Counted from the first letter of the stretch, positions 9,921-22,679 are shown. The stretch: DNA of 64,000 nucleotides from Microbotryum silenes-acaulis (GCA_003665825.1 QPFY01000012.1:930001-994000), one strand, 5' to 3'. Program-made: numbers and translations. The notes: a model not told the origin generated them from the letters alone.

Positions 9921-10465
9921 AGATGGCCGTTCCGTGTAGAACGGAAACATGGCGTATGATCACGTAAGCTGAGGTCTGGGGAAAGGTACATCAGACGCCC
10001 AATGACTTTCAGCCTTACCTACAAGTCATTGTCTTGGTAAGCCATAAGGGATGTTTTTGGCTCGAACAACCCTTGCCCTCCGTTCCCAGCGTCGGTACCG
10101 ATCGAGCAAGGTTCTCGGTCAGAAAGGCGCCAGCTCATTCGCCGACTCCAGTCATTCGGAGCTCGCGTCCTAATCCCACTATCACGAATTGACAAACCCA
10201 CGTATCATTAGAGAGAGCAAAGGTCGTGATTTGTAATGGCATGGATCTCAAAGTCATGAGACACACAGAGCCTCTTGTAAGAGCGTGCATCCGAAACTCC
10301 AGCAGCCATCGGCGTTGCTCCGGGAACAAGCCTTTGGAGCGCAGTCGGGAAATGATTGCGAAGAGCAAGGGGCCTTTGCCCATTCGCGAACTGGATCCGT
10401 TCAGTGAGTCGCTCGTCGACGCTCTGCCTCACCCTTCCATCACCTCGACACTCTTTTCACGAAAC
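9921..10465. other. Intergenic, upstream of the MFS gene
   Basis: Contains the 3' end of the LYR gene and the promoter of the transporter. A frame open from 10226 reads into the transporter ORF, but its residues before 10466 look non-coding. No RNA gene or repeat is seen. Confidence 0.45.
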
Positions 10466-12946
10466 ATGAATGCAGAACGAGCATTCAATTCGAGTGGCAG
10501 CACCATCGCTGATGGGAAAGCTACGACTGTTGCCGCCCACAAGTCCACCGACGCCGGAGTCGTGGCCCAACACCCGAGCCGCGATGGCCACGATCAGCTG
10601 CAGACGTCGTCATCGACCTCAAGCGCGCCGATCGAGACCACCGACGCGGCCACGTCCTCGGAGAAGGGTATCAGGTTCTGGCTCATCATCGTCTCGTTGA
10701 TGCTGGCAACCTTCTTGGCTGCACTTGATGTTACTGGTGAGTTGAGTGATGTTTAGAGTTGAGCCAGCCTGAGCCTTGCGAAAAGAGGGCCGAGACTGTC
10801 CGAGTTGGCCAAGCAGCGATCACTGCTTTGACCAGGCACACTACGCGTCCGCGTCCGCGCACGTGAAAGTCACCGGTCACCCAGCGATCGGTAAATTCGG
10901 CTCGGACGGTGGTGGTCATGGCACGCCTTGTTGCCGCATTGCAGTCAATTCACGCACTTTGGATGCGCTTCAATTGACAACAATATGCATCGATGATCAT
11001 TCCTTGCATCGAAACTCCTTAGCCATCAGTACGGCGCTACCCACCATCGCCGAAGCTCTCGACAGCCGAGAATTCGCTTGGATCGCCAATGCCTACTCGT
11101 GAGTTGTCCAAATGTGGCTCGCTCGCTTTCTGAGAATCGGTGCTAAAGTAGTTCACATAAAACGTTTACTTTCGCAGTGTCACGAGTTGCGCATTCATCC
11201 CCCTGGCGGGAGGTCTCTCGGCCATCTTTGGTCGTCGCGAAGTTCTGCTCGTGGCGCTCGCCTTCTTCTTCGTCGGCAGTGCCATGTGCGGTGCGGCCAA
11301 GAGCATCGACTTGATGCTCGCCGGTCGAGCGCTCCAAGGTGTCGGTGCTGGATCGATCCTCACGTTGACTGAGATCGTGCTGGCCGATCTTGTGCCATTG
11401 TCGGAGCGAGGAACCTACCAAGGCTTGTTCGGCGCGATTTGGTCGCTCGCATCCGCGACTGGACCCATTATCGGGGGTGCCCTCGCGCAAGCATACTGGC
11501 CGGCCTTGTTCTACATCAACTTGCCTCTTTCATTCTTCATTGTCATCGTCGTGACGCTCTGCATGAAGCTCAAGAAACCTCCTGGGACTCGTCAGGAAAA
11601 GCTGGCCCGAATCGACTTTTTGGGCAACTTCATCTTCATCGTCTCGATCACGCTCTTGGTCATCGGGCTGGTGTGGGGCGGTGCACCGTACCCGTGGTCA
11701 TCTGCGCATGTCCTAGCTCCCCTCATCATTGGAATCATCGGTCTACTCGTGTGGGGCGTCTACGAGTCTCGATATGCCACGCATCCTACTGTGCCTTTCA
11801 GCGTGATGAACAACCGAACCACAATTATTGGTTTTTTCACGACGTTTACCCACGGAATCTCGGGTCTTGCTGTGAGTCCCTAAAAGTCACGATTATAATC
11901 AAATCCACCTGCAATCGTTGCTGACACGACGTCTCTTCTGAACCCAGCTCTTCTACTACTGGCCCACCTACTTCCAAGCCATCAAGGGAGCCGGGCCGAT
12001 CAAATCCGCCGTCGACTTCTTCTCGGTCGCTTTCGTCGTCGCCCCCTTTGCTATGGTTGCCGGAGCCTCGATCGGTATCTTTCAACACTACAAGACGCAA
12101 AACGTTATCGCGTGGGTTCTGATGACCGTGGGTCCTGGAGTGCTCTCGCTCGTCACTGCCGGCTCACCGAAGAAGGCCTGGGTCCCGCTGCCGATCCCTT
12201 TCTCGATTGGAATGGGTCTACTCTGTGAGTCATGGCCGTCTGAGCTATGGTCTCTAAGACGTTTGAGAACAGTCCTGATCTGGACCTTTTATCACCTGTA
12301 GATGCTGCCACGGTGTTCCCCGTCCTGGCACCTCTCTCGCCCGCCCTCGCTGGTCCTGCCTTGGGCTTCCTCGTCTTCATCAGGAGCTTCGGTAACCTGC
12401 TCGGCGTGACAATCGGCTCCGTCATCTTGACCAACGAGCTCAAGCAGAAGGCGCCTCAAGAATGGCTCACTTCGATTCCGGGTGGTGTCAGTGGAGCATA
12501 CGCTTCGATCCCGTCGATTGCGAGTTTGTGCGTGGAAGATGTTTCCTCTTATAGATCTTGTCGAGGCCACTGGACTGACGCTGATCGGTGAATGAGCAGA
12601 CCCGAACCCCTGAGGAACACCGTCCGACTCGCGTTCGCTCATTCAATTCAACGCATCTGGCAGGTCATGATCGGTTTCGTAAGCTTGCGCTCGAAGTGTA
12701 TGATGACCACAAGTGCTTCCTACCCCCTGCTGACCTCATCCTATACGCGATTGTTCACAGGGTGGAGTCGGCTTGATCGCGTCGCTGTTCATGAAGTCGT
12801 TGGCATTGCAGACGGAGACCGATGAGGTGAAGATTTCGTCGTTGCGCTCAAGTGGTTTCTTGTTAATTAATCCAGAGCTGTGCGCCACACAGAACTTCGG
12901 TATCAGGGAGAAGAAGGCACAAGACGAGGAGCACACGCGCGAGTAG
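10466..12946 (+). CDS. DHA2-type MFS multidrug/efflux transporter, 580 aa
   Basis: Eight exons: 10466-10736, 11023-11098, 11178-11871, 11948-12224, 12302-12527, 12600-12678, 12761-12826 and 12893-12946. All join in phase. The N-terminal 70 residues are polar (TSSSTSSAPIETTD). Membrane helix 1 is LIIVSLMLATFLAALDVT, followed by the family motif STALPTIAEAL. Motif A-like GGLSAIFGRRE links helices 2 and 3, and motif C-like GPIIGGALAQ lies in helix 5. About 14 hydrophobic segments place it in the DHA2/14-spanner H+ antiporter group, which exports drugs, toxins or siderophores across the plasma membrane. The C-terminus is a short charged tail. Intron 1 is the longest (286 nt). It neighbours two oxidoreductase genes, which is suggestive but not proof of a metabolic cluster. 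The substrate is unknown. Confidence 0.9.
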
Positions 12947-13435
12947 AAAGAGGTTTCGCATTGAGAGCGCCATTCGCCGGACAAGATGCGGTCCGAACGA
13001 CAGGGCCACCTCTGGCGTTCGATTCAAATTACGTGATTGCGTTTCCTTGCAAGAAGTCTTTAGTACTTGTTACGATCGTTCCAATAATCTCACCTCATGC
13101 CATCGTGCAGTTCATACGGATGCTTCTGGTTTGGTGGTGTCCTATCCTGCCGTTAAATACTGTCATTCATTAGAGCTTTGATTAATCTCGGGGCCAATGC
13201 GCGCCGAGAGAGTAGCCAATGCTGTTAATGAAGTCTATCAAATAAAATAAAGAGAGCCAATGGGACTTGAAAGCGCGGCTACGACCCTAAAGGAACGGAA
13301 AAGGGTCCGGGCGTCTTCATTAAAATAGTTATTGCGCGACTATTTGCGGCGCCGGCGCGGCGCCGATCATTCGACTTAAGCTTCCTTCGACTTGTCTGTC
13401 TCGTACCGTTGACCTCGACTCGACTCAAATTAAGT
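12947..13435. other. Intergenic between transporter and SDR
   Basis: No gene is seen. It contains an AT-rich segment around 13230-13250 and a GC-palindromic patch around 13346-13366 just before the SDR promoter. Transcription runs rightward on both sides. Confidence 0.45.
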
Positions 13436-15041
13436 ATGGGTTCCATCGTCGCCAAGATCGCACCCAACAGTGGGATCAGTCGATCCTGGCTCCCACCTCC
13501 GTCCGCATACGATGCGGAGCGGGATATGCCCGATATGACCGGCCAGGTGAGCGAGGCTGCAACTCCGAGAACGGGTCCGCGCGGGAGACAGCGCGGGCGA
13601 CGGGTCGTTCGAGCGAACTATGCTCCGTGCCCTATGAGGATGTGGCGACTGACATGCTGGTGCATGCGGTACACAGATCGTGATGGTGACGGGAGGGAAT
13701 GCCGGTATCGGCCTCGAGACGGTCAAGCGGCTGATGCTCAAGAACGCCAAAGTGTACATCGCCGCGAGGAGTGAGGAACGAGTGATGAAGGCGATCGAGG
13801 CGCTCGAGCGGCAAACGAATGGCCAGGGGAAGGCGATCTGGATCAAGATGGATTTGTGCGATTTGGTCTCGTTGAAGAAGAGTGCGGAACAGTTTTCGAG
13901 CCTGGAGGAACGGCTTGATCTGCTCTACGTTAATGCGTGAGTGCAGCTCCATTGGTCGGACGAGGTGACCCATCGCCGAGACCCGGGGTTTGAGCTCATC
14001 CGATGGGCTGCTTTGTTCAACGAACAGCGGTGTCGCGATGCCTCGGGTCGATCAATTGACCAAAGATGGATACGATCTCAGTGAGCTATGCGTCAAGATG
14101 ATCAAACCTTATCGGATGGTCTTGCTGAACCCTCTTCTTTTCCTCCTCTCTCGCAGCTTTTGGTTCGTCGCCGAGGACTAGGATTTTGCAACATCTCGAG
14201 CGGGCGAATTGACAAGTCTTCTTGTTCCGTTTTGGTCGCTCACAGGAACCAATGTTTTGGGTCACTACCACTTTGTCAAATATCTCGTGAGTGTCTTCCT
14301 CCCTCGGAGCTCACCATTAGCCCCAACTCACTTAGGCTCGCCTTTCTCCAGATTCCCTCACTCCGCGCTTCGGCTGCTTCATGGGGAAAGCCGGCTCGGA
14401 TAGTCTGGACTGCATCCGAGGCAGCAACCGGGTGGTCGGTGAGGGATGGCGAGAACGGGCTATGGAACGCCGATAGCCTACAGGGGGGCGAGCGGAGGGA
14501 AGCTTTGCTCAAGAAGTGGGGGAGTGGGTTTGCTGCTCGATCGTGAGTACAACGCACGCACTGGCTTCTCGTGATTGTGCGTGCAAAGCTGAGCTCGGTT
14601 CAATTTGATGCAGTAAACTCTACGGGCAAGCCAAAGCTGGCAACATCGTGCATTGCTTCTGGTTAGGCCAGCAATACCCAAACGAGATCGATTGTGTCGC
14701 CGTCCACCCAGGGGCCATCAAATCCGACATCCACCGAGACGCCAACGTCGTGATGAAAACAGTCGCCAACATGATCTTGCGATCGGTCGAGATGGGTGCC
14801 ATGACAGGGTTATGGGCTGGGACGATTGCTGCGACAGAGGGCGTCCGGAATAAGGTGAATGCCGAGCAACTCTGGCACGCAGTCGCTCAGAACTGACCCT
14901 GTGCGACGCCTCCGCTTGCATTCACAGTACTTCGTCCCTGTCGCACGGCTTGTCGAGCTCCCACCGGTGTTTCACGACGAGAAGGTTCAAGACGATCTTG
15001 CCGCTTGGTGCGAGCAACAGCTGCCGGCAGCCAAAGAATGA
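13436..15041 (+). CDS. Short-chain dehydrogenase/reductase 1, 338 aa
   Basis: Eight exons: 13436-13546, 13677-13936, 14028-14080, 14157-14162 (6 nt), 14246-14286, 14352-14542, 14614-14854 and 14928-15041. The Rossmann motif TGGNAGIG lies near residue 42, NAGV follows the core strand, Ser sits in IVWTASEA, and the catalytic Tyr/Lys pair is in KLYGQAKAGN. The fold binds NAD(P)H, and the closest style is the retinol-dehydrogenase/WW-oxidoreductase-like group. The 6-nt exon restores TFGTNVLGHYHF, matching the [11 protein letters not shown] block of the neighbouring paralogue. It is a tandem duplicate of the gene at 15899, with the same 37-codon first exon. It has two introns the paralogue lacks. 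The N-terminus has no clear signal anchor. Substrate unknown. Confidence 0.88.
14157..14162 (+). other. 6-nt microexon of SDR1
   Basis: Sequence CTTTTG between acceptor TCGCAG and donor GTTCGT. The paralogue at 15899 has one 47-nt exon here; SDR1 has 6 + 41 nt. Skipping the microexon would keep the frame but delete two residues from the conserved FGTN block. Confidence 0.75.
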
Positions 15042-15898
15042 TTTTGGGGGTGGGGCTCCAGAGCAAGGCCGTTAGCGTCGGTAGCAAAGGATGTCGTTCG
15101 CGTTACCGGCTCTCGCATTCGTAATATGACATGATCTAATTATTCAGCTTTAAACACGCCCGGCGATAGGTAATGAAGACGACGAGGATCATGTATCTCC
15201 GAGCTTGTGAGCTCTCTCGTTATGCACGGATAGGCACATGCATGCAAGCGTACGTACACGTATGCAGGGGCGACAGAGGCTGTACACGCACCGGGTGCAG
15301 TGGGGGTGGGGACCGCGAGTCGCTAATGTAGTGAAGCTCATGAAGCGTCGGCGTGCTTGCTGAATGAAGCAACGGGGAAGGGTGGGTACCCTCAAATGGG
15401 TTCAGAGGATCGAAGATGTAATGGGGTAGATGTCGGAGCTCAATGAGCGGTTAGGCCGATGTTCCTTTGGGTCAACGACTCGCGTACTACTCTACCACGC
15501 CATCATGTTCAGCCACCAGCTGCAGCGATATGACTTTGGCCAGACCGCTGGACATGAGGATGAGAATGAGAATGAGGATGATTATCCCAGCTAGTCTACC
15601 AAAAGCGACGACGCCCATCGATGATCGGGCGCTGCACCACATTATTGAGGGAGACCCAGTGCCCAAAGTGGCCAATATGAAAGCGATTTTGGCGCGGCCG
15701 AAAACTGCGCGTGTCATCGCCTCACCCTCCTCTCGCTCGCTCCACTGGATTGCCTGCCGAGTGGCGGCGCAATTTCAATTTCACAGTCGCGGCGCTCGGG
15801 CCACTCGGAAGGCCTTGTAGCAACGCTCGACACTCCTCTGCTTCTTATCCACCACTACCACTGCACCTGCTCATACCCGCCTGCATTCAGATTTAACC
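15042..15898. other. Intergenic between the SDR paralogues
   Basis: About 860 bases with no supported gene. A short purine repeat (GATGAGAATGAGAATGAGGAT type) lies around 15555-15580. Presumably it is the promoter of the second SDR gene. Confidence 0.5.
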
Positions 15899-17312
15899 AT
15901 GTTGTCCTCCCTCTTAGAAAAGATCGCGCCCACTTCGACGCTGTCGACGACCTTCTTCCCGCCTGCTGCCCTCTTCTCCGCCGAGGACATGCCTGACCTG
16001 TCGGGCAAGGTGAGCTCCTCGTCCTCTCCTCGTCTACCTCATATGACCTGAACTCATCCTCTCTTTCTCTAATATACCCCGGTCGCATTCTCGCTTGTCG
16101 TCGCACGTCTTGCCCATTTCGCTCGCCGGCCTGGCAGGTCATCATCGTCACCGGAGGCAACGCCGGCATCGGCTACGAAACCGTCAAGGCGCTTCTCAAG
16201 AAGAACGCCAAGGTCTACCTCGCCGCTCGATCCCAAGACAAGGCCGAGAAGGCAATCGCCAGTCTCAAACAAGAGACCGGTAGAGAGGCAATCTTCCTCA
16301 AGCTTAACCTCGGCGATCTGGCGTCGATTAAGCCGAGCGCCGAAGAATTCTTGAGTAGGAGGGAAAAGCTCGACGTGTTGTTCAATAATGCGTGAGTGGG
16401 GTAGGACCCTAACATAACAGCGTTGATCAATGGCTGATTGACTGACTCCTTGGCCGACCTGGCAATCTAGCGGTGTCATGACTCCGCCGACAGGCCAGCT
16501 CACCGAGAGCGGCTACGACCTGCGTAAGCCATGATAGGAGTGGCTTTTGGATTTACGGACGTTGTTCTGGTCACTTACGATCGCTCTAATGATCTGTACA
16601 GAATGGGGCACCAATGTCCTCGGGCCATACTACTTCACAAAGTTGCTTGTGAGTATACGCCGAGGCGCACCGTGAAAATTCGGTACTAGTTTTCAACCCT
16701 GGTCCCTCAGATCCCTGCTTTGAAAGCATCCAAGTCGGCTTCGGGTACACCGAGTCGTGTCATCAACACGTCGTCTCTGGCGCACGCTTATGCTCCTACC
16801 AGCGCCCCCAACAAGGTTTGGGAGGTCGATTCCTTTGTCGGCGGCGAGAAGCGAGATGCGCTTATCAAGAAGTGGGGAGAATACGGCGCCAGGAGGTGAG
16901 AGCACACCCACAGGATCCTGCCATAATACATGAACAGACTTTAACGAGATTGTCTCTATACAGTGCACTCTACGGTCAGTCGAAAGCGGGCAACATCGCG
17001 CACGCCAACTACTTGGGGCGAGAGCACGCCGGTGACATCGTCGCCTGCTCTCTGCATCCCGGCATGATCAACTCGGAGCTGCAACGACATCTCCCCGGCT
17101 TCGTGGCTAGCATCGTGAGGTGGATGTCGTATCCCTTGACAATGGGTGCCCTTACGCAACTTAACACTGGAACAATCCTCGCGCCTGAAGAGATCAATGG
17201 CAAATACTACCAACCTTGGGGCCGCGTCGGACACCCGACACCCCAGTCCAACGATCCTGCTCGAGCTGATGAGCTGCACCAGTTGTGTGAGGCCGAACTC
17301 GCCAAGTTATAA
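15899..17312 (+). CDS. Short-chain dehydrogenase/reductase 2, 332 aa
   Basis: Six exons: 15899-16009, 16138-16391, 16471-16523, 16602-16648, 16711-16895 and 16964-17312. It carries [13 protein letters not shown] (dinucleotide binding), [24 protein letters not shown], Ser in [10 protein letters not shown] and the catalytic [10 protein letters not shown]. It aligns along its length with the gene at 13436: identical first-exon length, same intron phases, and a C-terminus that shares the same GK/NK-Y start (GKYYQPWG versus NKYFVPVA). Role: NAD(P)-dependent oxidation or reduction of a lipophilic alcohol, ketone or enol, by family knowledge. It lacks the two extra introns of SDR1 and so probably keeps the older structure, or lost them. 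The substrate cannot be deduced. Confidence 0.9.
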
Positions 17313-18811
17313 GAGTTCGTAATCGACGACATGTTGGAGAGCTTGAATGTTCGGGGGAAGGCTCGCTCTCTGAACGACTTGGCTTATCTTTTGGCATCGT
17401 ATCATCTTGCTCTGTACTACATAATTATGGACAAGTATTGGAACCACTACTAGCTTCAACTCTGTACCATCTCGCCCAGATGGCATTAGCGACGAAAGGT
17501 GGATTTAAGAGGTGGCTCCGGTGGGACCACTCGAGACGGCCGGACAGAACAGGACGATACTGCGCCTTTGGAGGCCTCCAAAATTTCCGATCATTATCTT
17601 GTTCGACAGCAAATTGTGTCTGGCTCGCGAGTAGTGTGTCCAGTCTGCGTACGTACAACACAAAATCCGTTGACACCCCGTCAGAATCTCGGTGCAGGCA
17701 CGCTAAAGTTGCCAAAGCTAACGTCGGCATTCGAGCGATGGGGAGCCGGCGCTTGGTCAAGGGAGGGGGACCGCGTCTGGACGATTTGGGTACCTAGGGG
17801 CTGTCTGTTCCTGGCACCGCGGGATGTGTCACCAAGTGTGGACCCGTCACTCGGAGGTCGCCGCGCCCGGCGAAGTCCCGTTCCTGTCCCGTCCTTATCT
17901 ATTTTCCTCAAATGACCACAGTCGGCAGGGCCGGCGCAAGATTCGCCCCTACGCACGGGAATTTGGGCAGCCACCGATCCTGTTTGCCGAGACAGGGCTC
18001 TTTGGAATGACGAGACGACCCTGCTTGCGAGCCAGACTTGTGTGCCAATAGAGTGGTTGATTCGGCACCCCTCTTTCCCGACCGCAATTTGTGTTATTGC
18101 CAAATGTCGTGAGTGCGCGCGCGTGTCTAGGCACCTGGATCCTGGAGCCCGCTCGTCCGCCCTCGTCACGCTGCGCGGAGGTGGGCCCCCTCCGGGCGAG
18201 GACGCCAAGCGGCTGAAACATCAATTAACGGGCACGCGTTGGGCGCGCCATGGTTTGACGTCTGAAAGGAAACGCGTCGCGACGCGCTTTCACCTCGAAA
18301 CTTTCGGCCTCGCGTCACTGGCGGCCGGAGTCCGGTCACTGTCTTTGTCTGTAAGAGACACTCCACCCGAGGCTTGTCGGTCTCGGAGCACGTTTCTGGG
18401 AGCTTCGTACCCCTATTTACCCTCACGATGTATGGAGCTTCCATGTCACGTAGCATGTGCAATCGGTTAAGAGTCTGTGGTTGAAATCAAGCAGCTGCGG
18501 AGCGTCACTGCAGTGTGCTACTTGACTGTAACTTGGACCGAGATCGCCGGCTGACCGTGACGAATACAAGAACAGATGCCGATCGAAGATAAGCTGCGCC
18601 TTCGGATCGACAAGCCGCAGCGTCGATCTTAAATTGAACGATTGGCAGCGGATGCTCCGCTCGGCCCCGAACCGTCTCGCCTCATCACGCTCGGGTTTCA
18701 GGGCGAGGAAGAAAAACGGTGCTGTCTGACCGGCTGGGGTGATGTCGTCTTTTATCCTTCATCTGTCTCGACTGCTCTCTGTCAGATACGCGTTCCCACC
18801 CGTGTGGTTGA
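17313..18811. other. Long intergenic region, no supported gene
   Basis: This 1.5-kb gap contains several overlapping frames of 60-175 codons on both strands, but all are Arg/Pro/Ser-rich without motifs or plausible splice joins. A very long 5' leader for the GAF gene or an unrecognised non-coding RNA cannot be excluded. I see no repeats or tRNA. Confidence 0.45.
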
Positions 18812-21485
18812 ATGAGTTTGCTCAACAGTGTCTTCTACGCCACGACCTTTCCGTTTGATCAATTCCGAGTGCCCGAGCCCGCCGGCTCGCAACATCACCT
18901 AGCCCCAGACAGTTCCGTTACGCGCACCACCTTCGTCAAACCCAACGCTCGGAGGGCTGATCGTCGATCTCTCAAGATCCCCTACCTATCTGCTCCAATT
19001 AATCCGACCTCCACCTCTTCATCCTCTTCCCCCTCCGCTCCGATCAACATGACCGTCCCTATCGCTCCCTCGAGCACCGTGGCTTCCCGCACCCCGTCGT
19101 CGCTGTCGTCGACCCCTACCCCCGCACCCCACTGGAGCATGCAAGGTATGCGCCGCAGGCAGGAGCGCTTCTCTTCGAAGAAGAACGGCGGAGGCGAGCT
19201 CAAGTCGATCCGTCGCATGTTCTCGTCGTTTGGGTTGCAAAACTCGCCCGCGAAAAACTCGCATATCGCCACGCGCGACATCTCCGAGCCCTCGCTAATC
19301 TCTCTGCAACAGAAAAAAAAGGTTACGATCGCCGAGCAGGTGATCTACGCATCTCGCAAGATCGTCCAAACCATCAGGCGTAAACTTTCGAGCAAGACAC
19401 CCGCGAACGAATTGCCCAAGACGTGGGAGGAATACTCAAAGGCGTACGCCAAGGTAAGCTTGAGCTTTCTTACAGCCGGGCGGCGCTCGTGCTGATACGT
19501 CCTAAGCTTCTGACTCCCATTATTTTATCGACCTGACAGTACGAGATCGATATCGAAGACCCTCCCTTGCCCCCAGTGCGCGAGGCCACGGATGCGGCCG
19601 ACCCAACCCCGTTCGAAGCAAAGTCGTACATGGCCCCCAAGCCCTACAACGAGTCCGAGCGTCAAGCCGTTGTCGACAAGCTGGATCTGTTCGGAACCAA
19701 GAACAAGCAAGCGAACGCCTCCACGTCGACGCTGGCCATTTCAATGCCGGCATCGACCTCCACTTCGGTCAACAGCTCTCGCCCTGTTTCCGCCGGCCCG
19801 GACTCGCTGCTCCGTCGACACTCGTACGGCAACACCTCCGTCACTTCCGCTGCGACGAGTTTCATGCCCCCAGACATCGAGAGTGAATCCGCTGCTGCTG
19901 TCACTTCGCTCCAAAACTATCCCGCGTTCCGCGACATCGTTCAAAAGTGCCAAAAGCTCTTCGGCGTTCGCGTGGGCATGCTCACCGTCCTGGACGAAGA
20001 GCGGCAGCTTTTCCTCGCCACGGGCGGTCTGCCTGAAGCTGTCGAACAAGGTGGCGCCCTCCCACGTGCCGTTACGTTCTGCTCTCATGCGATCCTCAAC
20101 GAAGAGCGCGGTATGGTGGTTCTCGATTCACTTAATGACTGGAGGTGAGTTTGGATAAAGACGAAGAGGGATCGATACCATTTTCGATCGAAGCTGACCC
20201 CACACATTCACCGACGTCTAGGTTCGCCAACTCGCTCCCGACGTCAGCCCTGGGAGCCCGTTTCTATGCCGGTGTCCCTCTTTTCGCGCCCACTTTCGGC
20301 GACCCAGATGCACCAAACGTCGCTATCGGCACGCTCTGCGCTGTCGACGATCGACCTCGCGCCGATTTCAGCGAAAACGAACGCACCGAGCTGCAGAAGC
20401 TCGCCGTCGAGGCGTCGACGCACATCGAGACGTGGGTCAATGAGCGAATGGGCATGAAGCTTAACCGACTCGAGAGCTCGTTTGCGCGATCAACTGCGAC
20501 GTTGCCCGCCCCGGCCGAAGCCGAGGCCGAAAGCGAGACCCCCGTCGAGACTGCTCCGGAACCCGAGGCAGGAGAGCCCGCAGTCGCACGACAGGTCGAA
20601 ACGGAGGCGCAAGTCACGCCCGAGTCTGAGTCGGAGATCGCGTTCGAGGACGCAGTGGCTGAACCGTCGATGCCCGTCGAGCAAGCCCGTTTCGAAAACT
20701 CTGCCCCTAACCCTGCTCCTGCCGAACCTGCCCACCTTGCTGCCCCTGCGCGTCTTGTGGCCCGACCTTCTCGTGCCGAGCATCGACCCCGACCTACTGC
20801 AGTCTTCCAACCCTCACCCCAGGTCTCGTTGCCGCTTACCCCTCCCGATTCGCTCAAGGGGTCGCGCAACCACGGATACACTCATGCACATGCTCGCAAG
20901 GGATCCGACTCGTCCTCGAGCATGTCTTCGTTCACGTCGGACCGCCCCGTCGCTCGCCGTCCGTCCGGCTTCAACACGCTCTCGCTTGCCGTGACGAGCG
21001 AAGATCCCGTCACTGCCGTGCCCAAGGACCTGCAGAAGGTCTTTGACCAAGCGACTCGTATGCTCGCCAACGCCCTGGCGCTCGACCTCGTGTATTTGGT
21101 CTCACTCGACGTGGCGGCCCTCAACTCGGGCACCAACACGCATTCTGCGCTGCGCGTCCTGTCCGCATACGGAATGCCTTCGCGCCCACCCACCTTCGAC
21201 CCTGCATTGCACCTCAAGGCGCTGCGTGCCCCCGAAGGTGGTCTGCTGTATTCAAACCCTCGCTACTCGCCTGAAGACGCTGGACCGGGCTACAGTGGAG
21301 GTATCCTGATCCCCGTGCTGGAAGTCCGACGCACCGGTTACGTCTTTTCGGGTTACAGCAAGGACGCGACGCGGAACTTTGAGCAAAAGGACTTGACCTA
21401 CTTTGTCAGGTTCTCGGAGCAGCTCGAGACGTATGTCACCAAGTTGGGTCGCGTGAGTGGGTCTCAGATCGCTGTTGGCTTGTGA
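18812..21485 (+). CDS. GAF-domain protein 1, 836 aa
   Basis: Exons 18812-19453, 19540-20144 and 20222-21485. The N-terminal 200 residues are Ser/Thr/Pro-rich with a basic block and end in the motif PKTWEEYSKAYAK at intron 1. A first GAF domain occupies roughly residues 340-500: it has FGVRVGMLTVLDEERQ, a Cys-His in the strand VTFCSHAIL, then DWRF at intron 2 and IGTLCAVDDRPR. A long disordered linker rich in Glu, Ala and Pro follows, then a second GAF-like domain at about 680-825 (DLVYLVSLDVAALNSG..., APEGGLLYSNPR...). GAF domains bind small ligands such as cyclic nucleotides, or act as redox or light sensors. No kinase or cyclase domain is attached, so it may be a stand-alone sensor or scaffold. 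It forms a tandem pair with the gene at 22680. Confidence 0.88.
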
Positions 21486-22679
21486 GGAGCAATCACAGGA
21501 GCTCGCGTCGCTAGATTTAGTTTTGGAAGGGGATGTACTTTCACCGGCATCATTTATCAATCATTGGAAAGGGGCTGTACTCGGTCTTCTGTGTTGCCTT
21601 CTCCATCAGTAACTCGTTGTATTCACCAGTAATTTCATATCCCATATGCGGTGGCCTCTGCGGGGGCCCAGAGATGCGGGCTGTCGGAGTCGAACCGAAA
21701 ATGAGTCAGGAGCAACTCCAAGCGATCGAGCCGCCGCGGTGCCTCGATCAGCGGCCGTACCCACATCCGCCAGCGCTAGTGCTGAGTTTGATGGTCAACA
21801 CATTTTTGAGACATCTGGGCAGCAAAGGTGAGTATGCCAAGCCCAGAAAATTGATTTAGTTGGACACCTTTTTGTTTGGTGGCCACCGAATGTTTAAGCA
21901 CCGCTTCCGGATAGAGTAGAGGCTTAATTCCGTCGTTGTGAGCAGTGTAAGAGAGAGAGAGAGCCGGGAAGCCCCTGTCGTCTGATAGCACGTTGATAGC
22001 ATCTGAGAAACCATCCGGGAACAATGGGAGTAAGCCTCAACCGGCTCATCCTGTGCCAGTCAGTGGCGGCGCTAGTTTCGGTGATTTGTCGGCCCAGAGG
22101 TTTTTTTTTGCACTTGCCTGATTTTTCTTTCACGGGATTGCTGCCATGCCTTTTCCGGTCTGTCGAAGAACGATTTGCCTCCGTTGCCGAAAGAGAATCA
22201 GGTATAGGCAAATTACTTTTACGTGCTGACTCTCAGGTGAACACCGGTCACTTTCTTTACCAATGAAAGCGAAGCCCAGTACTACCGACGCCGACCAGCT
22301 TGGGACCCGGTATCGGTTGCATGTGACAATTGCGGTCAAAGGGTGAAGATTGCAAATGATGAGGGCTCGTACGTATAGAGTCGGAGTTCGTGGGGCCCGT
22401 GCGTGTAGAGTCGGAGCCCTTAAGGCTCGAGACGCCTTCCGAAGCCGCTGGCAGATTGAGTTGTATGCAGAAAGTCTGTCGCGCTGCGAGCTCGGCTCGA
22501 CCGGCGCCGCCGTCCTCCGCCGTCTCAGCTCATGCATTCATGCTCCAAAGACCGCACACCAATTGAAGCGCTCAGCTGCTCCCTCGTTACCGTCACACAC
22601 CAACAGCTCGTCCTCAGCCCATTCTATTGCTCGAATCCCGGTTCGTTTTGCGTTTTGATCCGGCCATTGGCAGGCTGCG
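21486..22679. other. Intergenic between the GAF paralogues
   Basis: About 1.2 kb without a supported gene. It includes a GA run near 21950 and two diverged copies of a 29-base unit around 22365-22425 (TATAGAGTCGGAGTTCGT and TGTAGAGTCGGAGCCCTT). It should hold the promoter of the second GAF gene. Confidence 0.5.

Noticed and set aside
13346..13366. GC-palindromic patch also found inverted near 37238-37256
   Set aside because: The shared core is only about 15 bases and is self-complementary GC sequence, so chance similarity is likely.
17438..18470. Overlapping ORFs of 75-175 codons in the 17.3-18.8 kb gap
   Set aside because: No protein-like motif, splice logic or consistent frame; composition fits GC-rich non-coding DNA.
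20264..20881. 205-codon minus-strand ORF over the first GAF gene
   Set aside because: Antisense shadow produced by biased third positions in a long real exon.
21660..21715. Possible tRNA on the minus strand (TTCGACTCC-like T-arm)
   Set aside because: The T-stem pairs only three bases and no anticodon or acceptor stem can be drawn.
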